DNA of 5,862 nt from Oscillospiraceae bacterium (GTDB lineage Bacteria > Bacillota_A > Clostridia > Oscillospirales > Oscillospiraceae): contig JAFZOC010000138.1 in the NCBI GenBank assembly GCA_017550765.1, positions 1 through 5,862 of the forward strand, in the 5' to 3' direction. Below, one piece after another: positions 1 through 5,352 of this stretch; positions within the stretch are counted from its first letter, which is position 1; the number at the start of each line of letters is the position of its first letter. The translations under genes and the position numbers were made by a program. The notes beneath the pieces are model-generated. The model made no database searches, had not been told where the DNA came from, and worked only from the letters and a program-made list of their open reading frames with translations.

Positions 1-456
1 ATGCCAGTCGTTGCAGTGGACCACCTCGGGGCGGAAATCCAGATTGGGAATGGCGTCCAGAACGGAGCGGGTGAAGAAGGCGTACTGCTCCAGCTCAGCG
101 TCTCCGCCGCGATAGATCTTGTCGCCGAAATAGTGTTCGTTGTCCACCAGGTAGATGGTCACGCCGTCCAGCACCAGCTTCTCGATGCCCACATACTCGC
201 TGCGCCAGCCCAGGCGGGCGTAGAAGGTGAACATGTGCTCCACCCGATCGGCATACTTGTCCTTGATGACGCGGTGATAGGGCGTGATGACCCGGGCGTC
301 CATGCCCAGCTTGCGCAGAGCTTTGGGCAGGGTGCCGACCACGTCGGCCAGGCCCCCGGTCTTGGACAGGGGGGCGCACTCGGCGGAGGCCAGCAGAACG
401 GCGGGCAGCTCGCTGCGGCCGCGTTCCTTCAGAAGATCGCGAAATTCCTTTTTCAT
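1..456 (-). CDS. glgA: Glycogen synthase (ADP-glucose type), N-terminal part, cut by the window edge
   Basis: Transfers glucose from ADP-glucose to the non-reducing end of alpha-1,4-glucan chains in the cytoplasm (GT5 family, GT-B fold). The 152 visible codons cover the first part of the N-terminal Rossmann domain. The hallmark ADP-glucose-binding motif KTGGLADV is at residues 32-39, preceded by ASAECAPLS. Further family features are the ITPYH stretch near residue 60 and VVHCNDWH at the very end (residues 145-152), matching the conserved H-x-NDWH motif. The family is usually about 480 aa, so roughly two thirds, including the C-terminal catalytic Lys/Glu residues, lies outside. The start at 456 is supported by GGAG at 464-467, seven bases upstream. 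It lies 33 bases after the glgB stop on the same strand with no terminator between, so it is very likely co-transcribed with and downstream of glgB. Assignment is secure from the motifs. Confidence 0.96.
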   Translation of the reverse strand, partial: MKKEFRDLLKERGRSELPAVLLASAECAPLSKTGGLADVVGTLPKALRKLGMDARVITPYHRVIKDKYADRVEHMFTFYARLGWRSEYVGIEKLVLDGVTIYLVDNEHYFGDKIYRGGDAELEQYAFFTRSVLDAIPNLDFRPEVVHCNDWH

Positions 457-489
457 ATACACACTCCAAATCTTGATGATGAAAGGATC

Positions 490-2382
490 TTATTTTCTGG
501 GCTTGTAGCGGAAGAAAACGGTGGACAGCGGGGGCAGGGTGATGGATGCGGAATACTGCATGTCCAGGAAGGCCTGCTTATGAGCGTGGATCAAGGGGAC
601 GTTTTTCACGCCGCTGCCGCCGAACTGCTCATCGTCGCTGTTGAGGACCTCGTGGAGGCTGCCGTTGAAGGGGAGACCGATGAGGAAGTTGTCATAGCGG
701 ATGGGCGTGAAGTTGGAGACGCAGACGATATAGCTGTTGTCCTCGGTAGAGGAGCGGAGGAAGGCCACGGAGCTGCGGCCGGCGTCGTCCACGTTCAGCC
801 ACTTGAAGCCGTCCCAGGATTTGTCCACAGCGTAAAGGGCGGGGGTGGCGGTATAGAGCCGGTTCAGGGCGCGCATGTACTGGCGCAGCTGCTCGTGCTT
901 GCGGAAGCCCAGCAGCAGCCAGTCCAGTCCCTGCTGCCAGTTCCACTCGATGAACTGGCCGAACTCGCTGCCCATGAAGGTCAGCTTCTTGCCCGGGTGA
1001 CCGAACTGATAGCCGTAGAGAGTGCGGAGAGAGGCAAATTTCTGCTCGTAATCGCCGCTCATCTTGTTGATCATGGAGTATTTGCCGTGAACGACCTCGT
1101 CGTGGGAATAGGCGAGGACGAAGTTCTCCGAAAAGGCGTACATCATGGAGAAGGTGAGCTTGTTGTGGTGAAAGCTGCGGAAGAGGGGATCCATCTGCAT
1201 GTACTCGATGGTGTCATGCATGAAGCCCATGTCCCACTTCAGGCAGAAGCCCACGCCGCCCACATCGGGAGGGGCGGTGATCAGCGGGAAGGCGGTGGAT
1301 TCCTCGGCGATGGTGACGGCGCCGGCGTAGGTAGAGAGCACGGCGGAGTTGAGCTTGCGCAGGAAGCGCAGCGCCTGCAGATTGGTGCTGCCGCCCTCCT
1401 CGTTGGGGGTGAACTCCCCGTCCCGGCGGGCGTAGTTCAGATAGAGCATGGAGCTCACCGCGTCCACCCGGATGCCGTCGATATGGAAGACCTCGAAGAA
1501 TTTGCAGGCGGAGGAGATGAGAAAGCTCTGGACCTGGGTGCTGGCATAGTCGAAGATCAGAGTGCCCCATTCCGGGTGCTCCGCCATGCGGCGCTCCTTG
1601 CACTCGTAGAGAGGAGTACCGTCAAAGTTTGCCAAGCCGTGCTCGTCCTTGGGGAAGTGAGCGGGGACCCAGTCCATGATCACGCCCAGACCCGCCTGGT
1701 GGAGCCGGTCCACAAAATACTTGAAATCGTCCGGATTGCCGTAGCGGCTGGTGGGAGCGTAGTAGCCGGTGACCTGGTAGCCCCAGGACCCGTCGAAGGG
1801 ATACTCGGTGATGGGCATCAGCTCCACATGGGTGTAACCCATGTCAGCACAGTACCCCGCCAGGGCATCGGCCAAATTGCGATAGTTGACGCCGCCTTCC
1901 AGATCCTGCCAGGAACCGGGATGGACCTCATAGATGCTCATGGGACTGGACATGAAGTTGCGGCCCGCGCGTGCGGCGAGATAGTCGGCGTCGTGCCAGT
2001 CGAACTGCTCGCGGCACCAGACGATGGAGGCGCTCTCGTTGCGGGTCTGGGACATGGCGGCGAAGGGGTCCGCCTTCAGGGTCCTGCGGCCGTCCCAGGA
2101 CTCGATGCAGTATTTGTACTTCTGGCCTTCCCAGACGTTCTCCATGAAGACGCACCAGACGCCGCCCTCCAACTGTTCCATGGGCGTATCGTCCCAGTGC
2201 CAGGAGTTGAAGTCGCCCACCAGGTAGACGCTCCTGGCGTTGGGAGCCCAGACCAGGAAGCGGTGCATCTGCAGCTCGGGGATGAAACGGCAGCCGAAAG
2301 CGAGCCAGGCTTTCTGCGCATTGCCGGTGTTGAAGAGGTAGATATCATCGCGGGGGATATAGGGGAGAAAGCGGGGATCCAT
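490..2382 (-). CDS. glgB: 1,4-alpha-glucan (glycogen) branching enzyme, complete
   Basis: Cleaves alpha-1,4-glucan chains and re-attaches the piece by an alpha-1,6 bond, making glycogen branches in the cytoplasm (GH13). The 630-aa protein has a CBM48-like domain at about residues 35-120 (FLVWAPNARSVYLVGDFNSW), then the (beta/alpha)8 catalytic domain. Visible catalytic motifs: SWGYQVTGYYAP (199-210); region I DWVPAHF (237-243); region II GIRVDAV with nucleophile Asp307; region III TIAEES with acid/base Glu360; region IV SHDEVVHG with Asp428. An all-beta C-terminal domain follows from about residue 530 and ends at Arg-Lys. It is about 100 aa shorter than the E. coli enzyme because the extra N-terminal N1 domain is absent, which is common in Firmicutes. 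All active-site residues are present. It is the first gene of the glgB-glgA unit, with its own promoter just upstream. The start at 2382 is set by AAGGAG nine bases upstream. Confidence 0.98.
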   Translation of the reverse strand: MDPRFLPYIPRDDIYLFNTGNAQKAWLAFGCRFIPELQMHRFLVWAPNARSVYLVGDFNSWHWDDTPMEQLEGGVWCVFMENVWEGQKYKYCIESWDGRRTLKADPFAAMSQTRNESASIVWCREQFDWHDADYLAARAGRNFMSSPMSIYEVHPGSWQDLEGGVNYRNLADALAGYCADMGYTHVELMPITEYPFDGSWGYQVTGYYAPTSRYGNPDDFKYFVDRLHQAGLGVIMDWVPAHFPKDEHGLANFDGTPLYECKERRMAEHPEWGTLIFDYASTQVQSFLISSACKFFEVFHIDGIRVDAVSSMLYLNYARRDGEFTPNEEGGSTNLQALRFLRKLNSAVLSTYAGAVTIAEESTAFPLITAPPDVGGVGFCLKWDMGFMHDTIEYMQMDPLFRSFHHNKLTFSMMYAFSENFVLAYSHDEVVHGKYSMINKMSGDYEQKFASLRTLYGYQFGHPGKKLTFMGSEFGQFIEWNWQQGLDWLLLGFRKHEQLRQYMRALNRLYTATPALYAVDKSWDGFKWLNVDDAGRSSVAFLRSSTEDNSYIVCVSNFTPIRYDNFLIGLPFNGSLHEVLNSDDEQFGGSGVKNVPLIHAHKQAFLDMQYSASITLPPLSTVFFRYKPRK

Positions 2383-2391
2383 TTTTCATCT

Positions 2392-2397
2392 CTCCTT
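2392..2397 (-). promoter_or_regulatory. glgB ribosome binding site with a nearby decoy ATG
   Basis: AAGGAG on the minus strand, nine bases from the glgB ATG at 2382. A second ATG (2389-2387) lies only two bases from this site and out of frame. It would give a 14-codon peptide ending in TGA, so the in-frame 2382 start is preferred. The decoy is probably too close to the site to be used well. Confidence 0.8.
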
Positions 2398-2417
2398 TGC
2401 ATGTTTTGTCAACATAC

Positions 2418-2446
2418 ATTATAGCGCGTTTCCGTGATAATTCCAA
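2418..2446 (-). promoter_or_regulatory. SigmaA-type promoter of glgB-glgA
   Basis: Minus-strand reading gives a -35 box TTGGAA (2446-2441), a 17-base spacer and a perfect -10 box TATAAT (2423-2418). Transcription should begin near 2411, leaving a leader of about 30 bases before the glgB ATG. A small dyad, ATGTT-5-AACAT (2401-2415), sits at the predicted start and could be an operator, but its 5-bp arms are too short to be confident. Confidence 0.8.
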
Positions 2447-2613
2447 GTCCCTATTTGATGTATCGGGAAAGATATCTTCTCCGGATGGATAGACCGAGCA
2501 GCCTGACGACCCGGATCTGGGGTGACATGGTCCGACCGGCGGGGAGGGGATGGCGGCTTCGGGCAGGCTGCATACGACCGGAACAGGCCCGCCGAAGATA
2601 TGGTGTAGACATG
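2447..2613. other. Non-coding stretch with nested inverted repeats
   Basis: No convincing gene was seen on either strand. Two perfect 8-bp inverted repeats are nested: ATATCTTC (2472-2479) with GAAGATAT (2594-2601), and GCAGCCTG (2498-2505) with CAGGCTGC (2564-2571). A competing pairing CTTCGG (2557-2562) with CCGAAG (2592-2597) is possible. Read as plus-strand RNA, this fold is followed directly by the strong hairpin at 2614-2648, so an unrecognised small RNA is possible. It does not match the SRP, 6S, RNase P or tmRNA signatures I know. It could equally be an untranslated spacer between the surface-protein gene and the glgB promoter. Confidence 0.35.
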
Positions 2614-2648
2614 AACGAGCCCCTGCGGAAGATCCGCAGGGGCTCGTT
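2614..2648. terminator. Perfect 16-bp hairpin, intrinsic terminator
   Basis: Arms 2614-2629 and 2633-2648 pair perfectly (16 bp, GC-rich core GAGCCCCTGCGG) around a 3-base loop. It lies 26 bases beyond the stop of the minus-strand surface-protein gene and so probably ends that transcript. Oddly, the better T-run (TTTT, 2647-2650) follows the stem on the plus strand. On the minus strand the stem is followed only by TTCATG. It may therefore act in both directions or mainly on a plus-strand transcript. Confidence 0.75.
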
Positions 2649-2674
2649 TTAGGCTGTGAGGTGCTGATGTGGGA

Positions 2675-4729
2675 TCACTCTCTCTTGAGCCTGGGCAGGA
2701 TGGCGATGAGCGCGGCGCCGGACATCAGGAGCAGAGCTACCCAGATGGCGGGAGAGCTGTCGCCGGTGGGAGGCGCGTAGCCGCCGGCTGCGCCGGAAGA
2801 GATGATCTTGAAGGAGCTGGAGAGCTCATAGTCCTTGCCGTTGGCAGTGACCACGGTGGTGATGGTGTGGTTGCCCTCAGCCAGCGTGTTCAGATAGGCT
2901 GCCTTCAGGGTGATGGTGGTCTTGTCCTCACTGAGGATGTAGGATTCCACATCCAGTTCTTTGCCGTCGACCTTGACGGACTTGACCGGGTCGGAGGCGA
3001 TGAAGATGATGGTCTTGCTGCCGCCCTTGGTGTGCTGGTTGCCGGTCTTGTCCGAGTAGCCCATGGCAGGGGCGACGGTGATCTTGGCGGTCACGGTGCC
3101 GTCCTTGGTGACCACGGTCAGGGTGTGGACGTCGCGGCTCAGCTTGGCGACGACGCTGCGGTTCAGCGTCAGGTCGTTGCCGCTGACGCTGTACTCGTCG
3201 CTCTTCAGAGCGTTGCCGTCGATCGAGACGCTCTGGACGTCGGGCTTGACGACGAAGGTCTTGAGCGTGAAGACCTTCCAGACCGTCTCAGTGGGGTCGA
3301 TGGAGGGAGCGGGAGCGAGGGTGATGGCATAGGGCGCGGCCATGACCTTGTCGCCGTAGGTGACCTTGAAGGCCAGATACTTGGTGATCTCCTTGCTGTC
3401 ATCGCACTTGCCGTCCAGGAAGGCTGCGGTGAAGGTGATGGTCTTGCCGGAGATGGTGTAATCCGTGCCCTCATTCAGGACAGAAGGAGAGGAGAGGTCG
3501 CTGCTGTCGCTGAGCAGGACGGCCTCGGGCACGTCGGTGAGCGTGGCGGTGATGGTCTTGCCGCTGCTCTTGACATGGCGGGTGGGCTCCAGGGTCGCAG
3601 CCAGGAAGACATACAGGTCGACCTTGGCAGGATCGGCATCCTTGAAGCGGAACTCCACGGTCCAGGCGCCGGCGTCCAGCGCGTCGAAAACGGCCTTGTT
3701 GTCAGCTTCGGCGATGGTCACCTTGCCGCCCTCTTCGGGAGCTTCGCTGTTCGTGGGAACATACTGGATGGTCAGTTCCTTGAAGTCGTCCGGGTCGCTG
3801 CTATAGACCACGACCTTCTCCAGCTCGGGGGAGACGGTGTAGGTCACGTCGCCGCCGAGGCCCTTCTTCTTCTGGTAGCGCAGAGGATCGGTGCCGGTGG
3901 CGCTGCCCTTCACGGGCTCCTTCTCGCCGCCTTCTTCGCCCTCGCCGGGGGCCTTTTCGCCCTCGCCCTCGGTCTTCTCGCCTTCGCCCTCTTCCTTGGG
4001 CTCTTCACCCTCTTCTTTGGGCTCTTCGCCTTCCTCGGCTTTCGGCTCCTCGCCATCCTCGTTCGTGGGCTCTTCCGTGGGCTCGAGAGTCACGGGATCG
4101 TTCACGACGGGCTCGGACTGGACCGTGGTGACGATGAAGCTGCCGTCCGCAGCGGCCTCGACCTTGCACTCAGGGGCGAGGAAGGCGCTGGGATCGTTGC
4201 TGTATGTACCGTCGTAGACGCCGATGTAGCCGCCGTCCTTGGTGGCGAGCATGGTGCCGCCGGGGAAGGAGAAGCTGAGCTTGAGCTCGTCCAGAGCCAC
4301 GTCTGCGCCGGCCTGAGCCAGGACCGCGACTGCGAAGCCCGCGTCCGCGTCCTCAGACTCGACCTTGAGCTTACCGTTGCGGATGGTGACCTCAGCATCC
4401 TTGACCAGGATGGCGGCGTCCTGCTTCGTCTCAGACGTGAAGCGGAGCGTGTTGCCATTCAGATCCAGCGTGATGTCCTTCTCGATGGAGAGAGGAGCGT
4501 TCAGCTCCAGGCTGCTCATCAGGATGACGGTGTCACCGTTCTGAGCGGCTGCGACGGCCTCTTCCAGAGAGGCTTTTTCCACGGAAGAAGCGGCGTTCTT
4601 GACGATCGCGACGGCTTCGCCGCCTTCGACGACCGTGTCCCCGTCATCGGCCAGAGCGACGGTGCTGACCAGGCTCACGCAGAGCGCAAGGACAAGCAGC
4701 AGGGACAGGAGCGTTTTTCTTGCCTTCAT
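2675..4729 (-). CDS. Secreted, sortase-anchored multidomain surface protein with X2/Ig-like repeats
   Basis: 684 aa; exact function not recognised. Residues 1-27 are a typical Sec signal peptide (Lys/Arg start, Leu-rich core, VALA before DD). Residues about 50-205 look like a short right-handed beta-helix region (DITLDLNGNTL, then VTIRNGKL, then GTYSNDPSAFLAPECKV), a pattern common in gut Firmicutes surface proteins. Residues 215-272 are nearly half Glu, with heptad repeats. Residues about 290-640 are beta-rich. Three segments, about 395-470, 495-552 and 578-640, fit X2-like (Ig-fold) modules: a short strand with D-G, then y.(v/i)sg.(t/d)(l/i)t, then a dG strand. The C-terminus has APPTGD (652-657), a hydrophobic span (661-679) and the RLKRE tail, a non-LPxTG sortase signal. 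The start at 4729 is fixed by AAAGGAGG and the signal peptide; a longer reading to 4864 would run through the promoter. A role as adhesin, polysaccharide-binding or stalk protein is inference. Confidence 0.85.
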   Translation of the reverse strand: MKARKTLLSLLLVLALCVSLVSTVALADDGDTVVEGGEAVAIVKNAASSVEKASLEEAVAAAQNGDTVILMSSLELNAPLSIEKDITLDLNGNTLRFTSETKQDAAILVKDAEVTIRNGKLKVESEDADAGFAVAVLAQAGADVALDELKLSFSFPGGTMLATKDGGYIGVYDGTYSNDPSAFLAPECKVEAAADGSFIVTTVQSEPVVNDPVTLEPTEEPTNEDGEEPKAEEGEEPKEEGEEPKEEGEGEKTEGEGEKAPGEGEEGGEKEPVKGSATGTDPLRYQKKKGLGGDVTYTVSPELEKVVVYSSDPDDFKELTIQYVPTNSEAPEEGGKVTIAEADNKAVFDALDAGAWTVEFRFKDADPAKVDLYVFLAATLEPTRHVKSSGKTITATLTDVPEAVLLSDSSDLSSPSVLNEGTDYTISGKTITFTAAFLDGKCDDSKEITKYLAFKVTYGDKVMAAPYAITLAPAPSIDPTETVWKVFTLKTFVVKPDVQSVSIDGNALKSDEYSVSGNDLTLNRSVVAKLSRDVHTLTVVTKDGTVTAKITVAPAMGYSDKTGNQHTKGGSKTIIFIASDPVKSVKVDGKELDVESYILSEDKTTITLKAAYLNTLAEGNHTITTVVTANGKDYELSSSFKIISSGAAGGYAPPTGDSSPAIWVALLLMSGAALIAILPRLKRE
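3926..4054 (-). repeat. Six tandem 21-bp (heptad) repeats encoding an acidic linker
   Basis: Within the surface-protein gene, residues 226-268 read as six consecutive units beginning G-E: GEEPKAEE, GEEPKEE, GEEPKEE, GEGEKTE, GEGEKAP, GEGEEGG. The first has eight residues and the others seven. In DNA this is a 21-base period that becomes less regular toward the 3' end of the gene. Such a Glu/Pro/Lys/Gly-rich stretch is likely an extended, charged spacer between the N-terminal beta-helix-like part and the C-terminal Ig-like part. Confidence 0.85.
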
Positions 4730-4735
4730 GTTGTT

Positions 4736-4743
4736 CCTCCTTT
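4736..4743 (-). promoter_or_regulatory. Strong ribosome binding site of the surface-protein gene
   Basis: AAAGGAGG on the minus strand, six bases before the ATG at 4729. It decides the start: the upstream in-frame ATG at 4864 lacks such a site and lies upstream of the promoter. Confidence 0.9.
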
Positions 4744-4748
4744 TTGCA

Positions 4749-4774
4749 CCGGATCCTTGCGTATGGAGATCCGG
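4749..4774 (-). promoter_or_regulatory. Leader hairpin just upstream of the ribosome binding site
   Basis: CCGGATC and GATCCGG (4749-4755, 4768-4774) can form a 7-bp stem with a 12-base loop in the roughly 75-base leader of the surface-protein mRNA. It ends five bases before the ribosome binding site and has no T-run, so an effect on mRNA stability or translation is more likely than termination. Function is inferred. Confidence 0.45.
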
Positions 4775-4810
4775 GCAGAGCTTTCTCGTGATACGCTGTG
4801 ATACAAAGAT

Positions 4811-4839
4811 ACTGTAACACGACACGGGACCTTTTGCAA
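4811..4839 (-). promoter_or_regulatory. Promoter of the surface-protein gene
   Basis: Minus-strand reading gives -35 TTGCAA (4839-4834), a 17-base spacer and -10 TACAGT (4816-4811). Each box matches four of six consensus bases. The expected start is near 4804, giving a leader of about 75 bases. The 9-mer CATCTTGCA overlapping this -35 recurs upstream of hppA. Confidence 0.6.
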
Positions 4840-4987
4840 GATGAATTTCACCGAACTGCGACAAAATTTTTCTAGATCGTAAACAAGTTGACTACATTTT
4901 GTGATGACATCCGAGAATACACCAGATATCGTGTCCGGCGATCATCTTCACATATAGTATAACGCAAAACAAAGTCGAATGGTAGCG

Positions 4988-5004
4988 ACTTAAGAAAACT
5001 TAAG
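4988..5004. repeat. Tandem ACTTAAG direct repeat with a 10-bp period
   Basis: ACTTAAG occurs at 4988-4994 and 4998-5004, so two palindromic CTTAAG cores sit one DNA turn apart, separated by AAAA. Such phased direct repeats resemble binding sites for response regulators of the OmpR/PhoB family. On the minus strand it lies 27-43 bases upstream of the -10-like TATACT, which lacks a good -35, as expected for an activated promoter. The regulator is unknown. Confidence 0.4.
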
Positions 5005-5157
5005 GGCGCGATCCGGAGGGTGGGCTTCAACAAGCATGGCGGACGGCGATGAGAGGCGGACGTTCGACCGCGAGATCGCTCCGCAGATCCGACCGGCGGG
5101 AAGGGAACCTGCGCGACCAGAAGGCGCGACAGGCGACGAAAGGATCGGGCACAGGAG

Positions 5158-5222
5158 GATGCTTCAGATCTTTTGTGCAAATTGTCTTCCAATTTAGGGT
5201 GATGTGATACGATCTGAGCATC
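5158..5222. repeat. Imperfect 12-bp inverted repeat enclosing a second hairpin
   Basis: GATGCTTCAGATC (5158-5170) pairs with GATCTGAGCATC (5211-5222) over 12 bp with one bulged T. Inside, AAATTG (5179-5184) and CAATTT (5190-5195) form a perfect 6-bp stem with a 5-base loop. No T-run follows on either strand, so it is not an obvious terminator. Confidence 0.55.
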
Positions 5223-5255
5223 TTGCATAAAATTGTGGATCTTGCCTAGTTCGAC

Positions 5256-5281
5256 GCGCATTTTTTCTTGTGAAATGGCGC
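5256..5281 (+). promoter_or_regulatory. Dyad overlapping the hppA -35 box
   Basis: GCGCATTT (5256-5263) and AAATGGCGC (5273-5281) form an 8-bp dyad with one extra base, around a 9-base centre that contains most of the -35 box. It could be an operator. The internal TTGTGAAAT resembles half of a Rex site, but the second half does not match. Confidence 0.35.
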
Positions 5282-5296
5282 TTGATGGTGTAAAAT
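5268..5296 (+). promoter_or_regulatory. Promoter of hppA
   Basis: -35 TTGTGA (5268-5273), a 17-base spacer and -10 TAAAAT (5291-5296), with four and five of six consensus matches. Transcription should begin near 5303, giving a leader of about 50 bases. Confidence 0.65.
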
Positions 5297-5300
5297 ACAC
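5288..5300 (+). promoter_or_regulatory. Perfect dyad GTGTA-3-TACAC centred on the hppA -10 box
   Basis: GTGTA (5288-5292) and TACAC (5296-5300) are perfect inverted half-sites around AAA and contain the entire -10 hexamer. Position and symmetry suit a repressor operator. The arms are short, so chance cannot be excluded. Confidence 0.4.
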
Positions 5301-5352
5301 AAATGTCAATGGAGGAGATCATCCGGTCATCAAAGAGAGAGGAGCGCGATCT

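Larger units (their letters stand above)
4840..5267. other. Long divergent intergenic region with a GC-rich hairpin-rich island
   Basis: Lies between the divergent surface-protein and hppA promoters. The flanks are AT-rich, but about 5005-5155 is strongly GC-rich and holds successive hairpins: 5024-5035 (GCTT-4-AAGC), 5046-5079 (GCGAT/ATCGC outside GCGG/CCGC) and 5108-5133 (CCTGCGCG with CGCG-a-CAGG, one bulge), then the large inverted repeat 5158-5222. No known RNA family or tRNA was recognised. A 53-codon plus-strand frame (5036-5197) crosses it, but its nearest Shine-Dalgarno-like site, GGAGGG (5015-5020), is 15 bases away and the product looks unlike a folded protein. Possible -10 boxes lie at 4953-4958 (plus, TATAGT) and 4961-4956 (minus, TATACT), both without a good -35. 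Confidence 0.4.

Noticed and set aside
1..2424. An 807-codon open frame on the plus strand
   Set aside because: It runs exactly antisense to glgB and glgA, in register with their codons. It stays open because those genes avoid TTA, CTA and TCA codons. The product is low-complexity and lacks recognisable motifs, while the minus strand has clear enzyme motifs.
2424..2437. A cre-like (CcpA) site in the glgB promoter spacer, around GGAAACGCGC
   Set aside because: Only about half of the conserved cre positions match, and the 3' half lacks the WCA end.
4678..4681. Lipobox at Cys17 of the surface-protein signal peptide
   Set aside because: The residue before Cys is Leu rather than Gly, Ala or Ser, and a good signal peptidase I site (VALA before DD) follows.
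2669..4801. A 710-codon open frame on the plus strand
   Set aside because: Antisense shadow of the surface-protein gene; the minus-strand product has a signal peptide, repeats and an anchor, plus a good ribosome binding site.
4730..4864. Extended N-terminus for the surface protein, starting at 4864
   Set aside because: It would place 45 residues before a textbook signal peptide and read through the promoter and ribosome binding site.
4861..4902. ACAAAAT / ATTTTGT inverted repeat
   Set aside because: Arms of 7 AT-rich bases with a 28-base loop are expected by chance in AT-rich spacer DNA.
5036..5197. A 53-codon plus-strand frame (starts MADGDERRTF, ends CANCLPI)
   Set aside because: The nearest GGAGGG is 15 bases from the ATG, no firm promoter was found, and the frame overlaps hairpins. 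Kept only as an alternative explanation of the GC-rich island.
4872..5309. A 145-codon minus-strand frame in the divergent intergenic region
   Set aside because: No good ribosome binding site, it spans the hppA promoter, and the product has no recognisable features.
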